Part shown: piece by piece, positions 1 through 4,872 of the stretch
Numbering within the stretch: the stretch's first letter is position 1
Layout: each line of letters starts with the position of its first letter
Origin: Candidatus Aminicenantota bacterium
GTDB lineage: Bacteria > Acidobacteriota > UBA4820 > DSQY01
Direction: 5' to 3'
NCBI GenBank assembly: GCA_027365515.1
Contig: DAHXMK010000279.1
Location: 1 to 8,476, forward strand
DNA length: 8,476 nucleotides
The notes under the pieces: generated by a model
Told to the model about the DNA's origin: nothing
Seen by the model: the letters and a program-made list of their open reading frames with translations, nothing else
Databases searched by the model: none
Position numbers and translations under genes: made by a program

Positions 1-237
1 GCGCCTCCATCTCGCCAAGGTGGATTTCGGGCCTGTCCACGACCGCGCCATCCATATAATCATTATATCACGGCTAACCGGCTACAAGGCGACGGTGCGC
101 CTGATGTCCCATCCCGAGATTGTTCCTTGCCTCCGCCGCAACAGCCGCAAATAGCTCCGGTAGCGCGTGATATAATGATTATATGGATGGCGCGGTCGTG
201 GACAGGCCCGAAATCCACCTTGGCGAGATGGAGGCGC
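1..237. repeat. Perfect 72-bp inverted repeat, arms 1-72 and 166-237
   Basis: Bases 1-72 are the exact reverse complement of 166-237 (paired positions sum to 238), with a 93-bp spacer at 73-165. The right arm carries the AT-rich palindrome and the first 18 codons of the histidine kinase. The left arm therefore encodes the same 18 residues on the minus strand, from 55 down to base 1. Beyond the perfect arms a similar run continues imperfectly: GGCTAACCGG at 71-80 resembles the reverse complement of CCGGTAGCGC at 157-166 with small indels. The left arm starts at base 1, so its true outer limit is unknown. It could be a fold-back chimera at a contig end or a genuine palindrome or divergent duplicated gene start; the sequence alone does not decide. 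The repeat itself is certain. Confidence 0.95.
170..184 (+). promoter_or_regulatory. AT-rich palindrome with TATAAT -10-like box at the kinase start
   Basis: ATATAATGATTATAT at 170-184 is palindromic apart from the central base, in otherwise GC-rich DNA. TATAAT at 171-176 is a perfect -10 hexamer, and a transcript from it would begin about at the ATG at 183, so it could be leaderless. No recognisable -35 lies 15-19 bp upstream and no Shine-Dalgarno precedes the ATG. The symmetry would also suit a regulator operator or a -10 facing both ways. A mirror copy sits at 54-68 in the left arm. Confidence 0.35.
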
Positions 238-1694
238 GGAAGCTGAGAGACGCCGAAGCGGCGTTTCTTTCGCGCCCGCGGGTCTCCATCAGGCTTCGCA
301 TCGTCGGAGGATTTCTCGCCGGTTTCTTCCTGATGGCCGGTGCGGCGCTCGTGAACCTGGCGCTTCTGCACAAGGCGCGCTCCGAGGCCAGGTTTCTCAA
401 GGCTGCCGACGCGATCCTCTTCGACGTGGCTGAAGCGCGCCGCTTCGAGAAAAACTATTTTCTGACCGGCAAGGGAATCGAACAGTCGTTCGAGAGCGCC
501 CAGGAGGCGGTGGCCGAATTTGAAGGCGAGACAGTCACCGTCCTGAGCGTGGCTGGCCGCGAAAACCTTCTTGAGCTTGGCAGGGACCTCTACGACTACA
601 AGACGCTGTTGGGGCAGTGCCGCGACCTCGAACTGTCCGGCGGGCTTTCGCCGGCGGAAAAGGCCACGCTTGAAAAAGGGCTTGGGCTCCATGGCGAGGC
701 GGCGCTCAAACTGCTGAGGGACCTGTCGCAGCAGAAGGCTGGCGCCGCCGAGAGAACGCTCGTCCAGGCGCAGGCGGCACCGTTCGTGGCTCTGCTTCTC
801 CTTCTGCTCTTGATTTTCTGGATGACGCACCTTTTGGCAAAGACGATTACGAAATCACTGGATCGCTTCCACGAGTACACCCGCCGCGTCGCGGAGGGTG
901 ACTTCTCCCCGATAACGCCGGCCAAGCCTTACCATGACGAGTTCTCGGACCTGGCCATGGCGACGAACAGGATGCTCTTCGAGCTGAGGGCGAAGGAGTC
1001 CCAGGCCATAAGGGCCGGAAAGCTCGCCGCGATAGGCTCGCTCGCCGATGGCATCGCGCACGAGCTTGTCAATCCGATCACCAACGTCTCAATCACCGCG
1101 GAGGCGCTGGCCATGGAGCGAAGCGGCGACCCTCTTGTTGCCAGGCTCTCCTCCGACATCATCGGCGAGGTGGGGCGCGCCGATTCAATCATAAAGAGCC
1201 TTCTCTCGTTTACATCGGATGAGCCTCGCGAGAAAAAGCCATTGGACCTGCGTCAAGTGGCGGGTTCGGCGGCGAAGCTTCTCGACAACGAGATGGCGAT
1301 CCACAACGTCACCTTCGAGCAGAAAATCCCTTCCGGCCTTCCAGCGGTCCTCGGATCGGAGGACCAGTTGCGCCAGATGTTCTTCAACCTCTTCGTCAAC
1401 GCCATCGAGGCGATGGAGCAGGGGGGGACGCTTTCGGCGGCGGCAAGGCTGCTTGAAGGCGGAAAGATCTGCGCGGAGGTATCGGACAGCGGCCGGGGAA
1501 TAAGCATGGAAAACCTGCCGAGGGTCTTCGATCCCTTTTTCACGACCAAGCAGAGAAGCAAGGGGACCGGCCTCGGGCTGGCGCTCGTCCACTCCATCGC
1601 GAGAAAACACGGGGGCGAGGTCCAGATCGAAAGCGTCGAGGGAAAAGGAACGACTGTTCACGTCTGCCTGCCGGCGAGAAAAACCGAAGGCTGA
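183..1694 (+). CDS. Membrane-bound sensor histidine kinase, NtrB/ZraS-like
   Basis: This is a 503-residue two-component sensor kinase. It has a short cytoplasmic N-terminus, membrane segment 1 at about residues 39-61, a helical sensor region at about 62-197 containing the motif RRFEKNYFL (87-95), membrane segment 2 at about 198-217 with a run of leucines, and a HAMP linker at about 218-270. The HisKA H-box is GIAHELVNPI with phospho-acceptor His293. The ATPase core has an N-box with N402 and N406, a G1 box DSGRG (435-439), an F-box FDPFFTT (449-455) and a G2 box GTGLGL (461-466), so all catalytic motifs are intact. The sensor region resembles four-helix-bundle (HBM/4HB-like) ligand domains; the ligand is unknown. 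The start at 183 has no Shine-Dalgarno and lies inside the inverted repeat; ATG 228 is an in-frame alternative that keeps every domain. No response regulator is visible nearby. The gene converges on the TIGR02186/permease operon, 48 bp away. Confidence 0.93.
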   Translation: MDGAVVDRPEIHLGEMEARKLRDAEAAFLSRPRVSIRLRIVGGFLAGFFLMAGAALVNLALLHKARSEARFLKAADAILFDVAEARRFEKNYFLTGKGIEQSFESAQEAVAEFEGETVTVLSVAGRENLLELGRDLYDYKTLLGQCRDLELSGGLSPAEKATLEKGLGLHGEAALKLLRDLSQQKAGAAERTLVQAQAAPFVALLLLLLLIFWMTHLLAKTITKSLDRFHEYTRRVAEGDFSPITPAKPYHDEFSDLAMATNRMLFELRAKESQAIRAGKLAAIGSLADGIAHELVNPITNVSITAEALAMERSGDPLVARLSSDIIGEVGRADSIIKSLLSFTSDEPREKKPLDLRQVAGSAAKLLDNEMAIHNVTFEQKIPSGLPAVLGSEDQLRQMFFNLFVNAIEAMEQGGTLSAAARLLEGGKICAEVSDSGRGISMENLPRVFDPFFTTKQRSKGTGLGLALVHSIARKHGGEVQIESVEGKGTTVHVCLPARKTEG

Positions 1695-1721
1695 GGGCCT
1701 GGCGACGCCGCCTCATCAGCC
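1689..1721 (-). terminator. Possible terminator for the minus-strand operon
   Basis: GGCTGA (1689-1694) can pair with TCAGCC (1716-1721), and a small GGC-GAC-GCC hairpin (1701-1709) lies within. Read on the minus strand, the structure is followed after a few bases by TTTTT (complement of 1679-1683). This suits termination of the operon transcribed leftward, just inside the end of the convergent kinase gene. On the plus strand there is no T-run. The outer stem is only 6 bp with internal mismatches, so support is weak. Confidence 0.3.
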
Positions 1722-1742
1722 ATTCCAAAACGTCCCTATCAT

Positions 1743-2486
1743 TCACTTCTTTTCAAATAATCCTCCGGCGGCGAGGCCGGACATGATCGCAAGGAGAACC
1801 GCCACGGCGCCGTAAACAAAGCCGTGCGAGCGGGCGAAGCCGGCGAGCAGGGCGACGGAGCGCGAGGGCTTTAAGACGAATTGGGCACTTGCCGTAGAGA
1901 CGACTTCGCGGCCGCGCACCGCCACGGCCGTTATCTCGTAAGAGCCGATGGGCGCCCTGCAGGGAAGATTGACGTCAACCGCCCAGCTCCCATCGGAATT
2001 CACCATTATTCCGCCGCCGTCGGTTTCGTACAGGCCGAGCTTTCTTTGAAGGCGCACCATCTCCCTTGCCCCGAGAAGCTGGACAGGCGACGGTGATGAG
2101 GCGAGCGACGCGATGAGCCCCTCCTTGCCGAGGGCCATCTCCCTCGCCTTCGACTCCGGAAGAACATCGCCCACCGGGGCGCTGCTCTTGATGATATAGA
2201 GCGCCGGCGCGTTTTCAAACGCCACTTTCTCCCCGGCAATCCAGAACGCCCACGCCTTACGCTTCGAGGAGAAGGTCATCTTCTCCCTTTCGCCAAGGAC
2301 CGTCAGCAGGATGTCGCGCCCTTTCGGCGCTTCGCCTTCCACCCTGACGGTGACGCCGTGGAATCCGAGCCCGACTTCGGCTTCGGTGGGAGCGACCCGC
2401 GCGGAGATCGTTCCTCCCGTTGTCGTCGCGCCATGCGCGGCCACCGCGAAAACGAAAGCGAAGAGAATGCCGGCCCGCGCGGTCAT
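1743..2486 (-). CDS. TIGR02186 family membrane-anchored protein
   Basis: This 247-residue protein is predicted to be exported, held by one C-terminal membrane helix, and of unknown biochemical function. Residues 1-20 form a signal peptide (hydrophobic 6-18, likely cleaved after HGA). A beta-rich extracytoplasmic region covers about 25-205, including a KGRDILLTVLGE stretch (55-66), FWIAGEKV (81-88) and a Y-I-x-S-S motif near 97-102. A hydrophobic helix at about 222-243 precedes the short LFEKK tail. From memory, this layout and these motifs match the TIGR02186 family, which is typically encoded next to TauE/SafE permeases, as here. Its ATG overlaps the permease stop by four bases (ATGA at 2483-2486), so translation is probably coupled and the two proteins probably act together. 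The family call is firm; a role as an accessory subunit of the exporter is inference. Confidence 0.85.
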   Translation of the reverse strand: MTARAGILFAFVFAVAAHGATTTGGTISARVAPTEAEVGLGFHGVTVRVEGEAPKGRDILLTVLGEREKMTFSSKRKAWAFWIAGEKVAFENAPALYIIKSSAPVGDVLPESKAREMALGKEGLIASLASSPSPVQLLGAREMVRLQRKLGLYETDGGGIMVNSDGSWAVDVNLPCRAPIGSYEITAVAVRGREVVSTASAQFVLKPSRSVALLAGFARSHGFVYGAVAVLLAIMSGLAAGGLFEKK

Positions 2487-3388
2487 CTGCCACCCGCCGC
2501 GAAAATGAGCGCCGGGCTTTTCAAGAGATCGTTGAGCATCTTGAGCGACAGCCCGAGCACCATCAGCGCCAGAAGCAGCTTGAGCTGGCTGGCGTTCACG
2601 CGCCGGGCGGCCATCGCCCCGAGCCTCGCCCCGGCGGTGGAGCCGGCGAAGATTCCCATCGCCAAGATGATGTCCACTCCGTGGTTGAGCCCGGCCTGCA
2701 TCACGGCGACGAAAGCCGAGGTGAAGAGCATCTGGAAGAGGCTCGTGCCGACCACCACCCTTATCGGCATGCCTAGGGCGAAGGTCATAGCCGGGATGAG
2801 GAAGAAGCCACCTCCGACTCCCATCAGTGAGGCCATCACTCCCACGAGAAATCCAAGGGCGACGGGGGCGAGCGCCGAGGTCCTGACCCCGGAGGCCGGA
2901 AAGTCACGGCCAAGCGGAAGCCGCTGAAGCATCCGGCAGAGCGCCGTCTCCTTTTTCTCTTCCGCCTCCGACCTGACGCGGCTCAGAAGGCCCTCGACGA
3001 ACATAACGATGCCTACCAAGGCCAACAGGATGACGTAGGCGGCGATGATCACCACGTCCGCGCTGCCCTGGCTTCTAAGAAGTTTCACGAGCCACGTCCC
3101 GAAGCCGCCGCCCGCGATGCCGCCGGCAAGAAGGAAAGAGCCCATCGCCACGTCAACGTTCCCGGCTCTCAGGTGGGCGAGCGTCCCCGACGCGCTCGCG
3201 CCGGCAAGCGAGCAGGTGCCTGAAGCCGCCGACACGACCGGGTCTATTCCCATCATGATCAGAAACGGAGTGAGGAGAAATCCTCCTCCGACGCCCAGGA
3301 GCCCTGACAGGAATCCGACGATGCCCCCCAAGCCGACGAGCAGGCCGAGGTTGGCCGTCATGGCGGCCACCGGCAGATAGACGTCCAC
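2483..3388 (-). CDS. TauE/SafE family permease (sulfite exporter family)
   Basis: This is a polytopic inner-membrane permease of about 301 residues from the GTG start at 3388. The family contains putative exporters of sulfite, sulfoacetate and related anions. Two homologous halves each carry the signature glycine-rich loop: GVGGGFLLTP at 32-41 and GVGGGFFLIP at 190-199. The halves are separated by a charged cytoplasmic loop at about 136-170, and about eight hydrophobic segments are visible. The frame is open up to an ATG at 3439, but GTG 3388 is preferred. A strong GGGGAGG ribosome site (complement of 3395-3401) lies about six bases before it, and the resulting N-terminus MDVYLPVAAM matches the family, where a short YLP-containing leader precedes helix 1. 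It is first in an operon with the overlapping TIGR02186 gene and divergent from the cytidylate-kinase-like gene. The substrate cannot be read from sequence. Confidence 0.9.
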   Translation of the reverse strand: MDVYLPVAAMTANLGLLVGLGGIVGFLSGLLGVGGGFLLTPFLIMMGIDPVVSAASGTCSLAGASASGTLAHLRAGNVDVAMGSFLLAGGIAGGGFGTWLVKLLRSQGSADVVIIAAYVILLALVGIVMFVEGLLSRVRSEAEEKKETALCRMLQRLPLGRDFPASGVRTSALAPVALGFLVGVMASLMGVGGGFFLIPAMTFALGMPIRVVVGTSLFQMLFTSAFVAVMQAGLNHGVDIILAMGIFAGSTAGARLGAMAARRVNASQLKLLLALMVLGLSLKMLNDLLKSPALIFAAGGR

Positions 3389-3394
3389 TTCGCT

Positions 3395-3401
3395 CCTCCC
3401 C
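3395..3401 (-). promoter_or_regulatory. Ribosome binding site that fixes the permease start
   Basis: On the minus strand this reads GGGGAGG, followed by AGCGAA and then GTG at 3388. The purine-rich core and six-base spacing are close to ideal. The upstream ATGs at 3439 and 3409 have no comparable site. Confidence 0.7.
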
Positions 3402-3461
3402 GACAACATTATTCTGGCAGGGAGGCCGTGGAGATACAAGTGCCGGCGTCACCGTTTCCGT

Positions 3462-3492
3462 TTGGACCTCCGTCCCGCAAAAGCATTATACT
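3462..3492 (+). promoter_or_regulatory. Weak candidate promoter for the cytidylate-kinase-like gene
   Basis: In the 152-bp divergent gap, TATACT at 3487-3492 matches five of six -10 positions. TTGGAC at 3462-3467 is a poor -35 (three of six) at a long 19-bp spacing. Transcription would begin near 3499, about 40 bases before the ATG. No convincing leftward promoter for the permease operon was found in the same gap. Confidence 0.25.
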
Positions 3493-3540
3493 TTCTTCGG
3501 GGTAGCAGGTTTCCGCCGTTTCGGAAGGGAGGGTTAGCCG

Positions 3541-4380
3541 ATGGCCATCATTACAATTTCACGAGGAACGATGGGGCTTGCGACGGCGCTGGCTCAGAAG
3601 CTGGCGGCCGAGCTTGGCGTCAAGTGCCTGGGCCGCGAAGTGGTGCGCGAGGCGGCGGAGAAACTGGGCGTCTCGCACGAAATCATGCAGAAGAAGATAC
3701 AGGAGGCCCCGGCCTTCCTCGAACGGTGGGTGTCGGAACGCAAGCCGTACGTGCTCGCCATGCAGGCGGTGCTCGCCGACTACGCCGCCGCCGGCAACCT
3801 CGTCTATCACGGACACGCCGGACACCTTCTGCTGCGCTCCATTCCGACCCTTTTGAGGGTGAGGATCATCGCGCCGCTGGAAGTACGGATACCGCTCGCC
3901 ATGGAACACGAGCATCTCAACCGCGACGAAGCCAAGGCCTATATCCAGAAAGTGGACGAGGCGAGGGCGAAGTGGGCGAAGTTTCTCTACGGCGTTGACT
4001 GGGGCGACCCCCAGCTTTACGACATCGTCATAAACATGGGCGGCACCACGATAGAGAGCGCGAGCGAGATCCTTTCGGCCTTGGCGAGGCGCCCGGAGTT
4101 TTCGCTGACGCCCGAAGCTTCGAAGAAGCTCCAGGATTTCGCTCTAGCTTCGCGCGTCAAGCTGGCGCTGGCGATGAACCCGGCCACCAGAGGCCTCGAA
4201 CTGGAAGTCCAGGCATCGAACGGCGAAGTGTCCATAGGCGGCGCGGTCCCGCAGGCCTCGCTTCCTTTCAAGGTTGACGCCCGCTTCGAGGAGGAGCTTC
4301 GCGCTGTCACTCTCGGCGTACAGGGGGTGAAGGGCGTAGCCTTTGCCCTCACGTCACGCCCCGGCGGCATAGTGGACTGA
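3541..4380 (+). CDS. Cytidylate-kinase-like protein with C-terminal BON-like domain
   Basis: This 279-residue cytoplasmic protein begins with a nucleoside-monophosphate-kinase-like domain at about 1-185. The start ISRGTMGLATALAQKLA, the block VYHGHAGHLLLR (88-99), LRVRIIAPLEVRI (105-117), the helix with EAKAYIQKVDE (130-140), and FLYGVDW (148-154) are those of the cytidylate-kinase-like family (Cytidylate_kin2 type). The P-loop is degenerate: RGTMGLAT stands where CMP kinases have GxxGxGKS/T, so the catalytic lysine is missing and normal kinase activity is doubtful. Residues about 195-272 look like a BON domain, with VKLALAMNP near its start and LGVQGVKGV near its end. AAGGGAGG at 3526-3533 is a good ribosome site, seven bases before the ATG. 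The gene diverges from the permease operon. A nucleotide-binding regulatory role is an inference. Confidence 0.83.
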   Translation: MAIITISRGTMGLATALAQKLAAELGVKCLGREVVREAAEKLGVSHEIMQKKIQEAPAFLERWVSERKPYVLAMQAVLADYAAAGNLVYHGHAGHLLLRSIPTLLRVRIIAPLEVRIPLAMEHEHLNRDEAKAYIQKVDEARAKWAKFLYGVDWGDPQLYDIVINMGGTTIESASEILSALARRPEFSLTPEASKKLQDFALASRVKLALAMNPATRGLELEVQASNGEVSIGGAVPQASLPFKVDARFEEELRAVTLGVQGVKGVAFALTSRPGGIVD

Positions 4381-4523
4381 AGCTGACTGGCAATGGCGTC
4401 CTTCCTCGCGGACGGCTTTCCTCCTAGAGGCGCCGCCTCACCCGTGGCCGGAATCCTCTTCGCCCGAGGAAGAGTCTGCCCATTCGGCGGGGCAAGCCGC
4501 TTGAGGCCGCCTCCAAAACTCCC

Positions 4524-4552
4524 TTGACAGAATGGCAATGCGAACGTACATT
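4524..4552 (+). promoter_or_regulatory. Sigma-70 promoter candidate upstream of the giant gene
   Basis: TTGACA at 4524-4529 is a perfect -35, followed by exactly 17 bp and TACATT at 4547-4552 (four of six -10 positions). Transcription would begin near 4559, leaving a leader of about 310 bases before the ATG at 4873 that includes all the palindromes. It is the best promoter match in the window, but a nearer, weaker promoter for the downstream gene cannot be excluded. Confidence 0.5.
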
Positions 4553-4655
4553 TTCGTCGTGGTATATCCCCAATCCCGCGATTGAACGGGAATGGTGCCC
4601 GCGGATGTTGACAAGCGCTCTGTTTGGCTCAGAAGACGTTTCACCTAGCAAGGGA

Positions 4656-4703
4656 TTGGGGGCCCTCGACCCCGGACTTGATCCGGGGGAAGAGGGCGCC
4701 CAA
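4656..4703. repeat. Long hairpin element with CCCCGGA-CTTGA-TCCGGGG core
   Basis: The inner stem CCCCGGA (4670-4676) pairs perfectly with TCCGGGG (4682-4688) across the loop CTTGA. An outer stem TTGGGGGCCCTC (4656-4667) pairs with GAGGGCGCCCAA (4692-4703), with one mismatch in twelve. Sequences with this CCGGACTTGATCCGG core are familiar as dispersed intergenic palindromes in many proteobacterial genomes, so this is probably one copy of a repeated element. That needs the rest of the genome to confirm. Confidence 0.75.
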
Positions 4704-4713
4704 GGGTGGGGAT

Positions 4714-4741
4714 CCCTCCGTCTGGCTTTGCCAGCGGAGGG
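4714..4741. repeat. Palindrome with CTGGC-TTT-GCCAG core
   Basis: CCCTCCG (4714-4720) pairs with CGGAGGG (4735-4741) and CTGGC (4722-4726) with GCCAG (4730-4734). T4721 is bulged and the loop is TTT, giving a 12-bp stem. It resembles another common dispersed intergenic palindrome (CTCCGTCTGGC type). Its right arm shares bases with the next hairpin. No T-run follows, so it is not an obvious intrinsic terminator. Confidence 0.7.
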
Positions 4742-4759
4742 GGAGGGAATGGCCCTCCC
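4741..4759. repeat. GGGAGGG/CCCTCCC hairpin overlapping the preceding palindrome
   Basis: GGGAGGG (4741-4747) pairs perfectly with CCCTCCC (4753-4759) over the five-base loop AATGG. The left arm can also supply GGAGGG-like sequence to the preceding hairpin, so the two compete. An A-rich run (4769-4774) follows on the plus strand. Read on the minus strand it is preceded, not followed, by the complementary T-run. Confidence 0.6.
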
Positions 4760-4872
4760 AATCAGTTGAAAAAATTCTTCTTTCGGCATGGCACGACCGT
4801 CATCGGAGGCACACCATTTCTATCGCGGAATTTGGGTATATGGGATATTGAAGAACCCACTGGAGGTGTTCC

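Larger units (their letters stand above)
4381..4872. other. 492-bp intergenic region rich in palindromes
   Basis: No credible gene lies here. Short open frames on both strands run through palindromic DNA without ribosome sites or protein-like composition. From left to right it holds a small CTCTTC/GAAGAG hairpin (4456-4474) without a T-run, a sigma-70 promoter candidate (4524-4552), a small TCCCG/CGGGA hairpin (4574-4591), a second isolated TTGACA (4608-4613) without a matching -10, three GC-rich palindromes (4656-4759), and an A/T-richer stretch leading to the ribosome site GGAGGTG at 4862-4868. No clear terminator for the upstream gene was found. Confidence 0.8.

Noticed and set aside
63..830. 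Long minus-strand open frame of 255 codons opposite the kinase
   Set aside because: It lies antisense to a fully supported histidine kinase gene, has low-complexity Arg/Gln/Glu-rich composition without domain motifs, and is explained by GC-rich codon usage on the other strand.
2358..2927. Plus-strand open frame of 189 codons opposite the TIGR02186 and permease genes
   Set aside because: It spans the junction of two well-supported opposite-strand genes and its composition (Ser/Pro/Ala/Arg) is typical of a shadow frame.
4608..4636. Second perfect TTGACA as a promoter -35
   Set aside because: No -10-like hexamer occurs at 16-18 bp spacing (AGAAGA or CAGAAG).
4789..4804. TGGCAC resembling a sigma-54 -24 element
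   Set aside because: The -12 element is absent: TCATC stands where TTGC-like sequence with the GC doublet is required.
4424..4851. Several short open frames in the intergenic region, including LDPGLDPGEE-like peptides
   Set aside because: These are translations of the palindromic elements. No ribosome sites and no protein-like features support them.
4760..4872. Riboswitch (for example cyclic-di-GMP type) in the leader of the giant gene
   Set aside because: None of the conserved sequence blocks of riboswitch classes I can recognise are present; only simple hairpins are visible.
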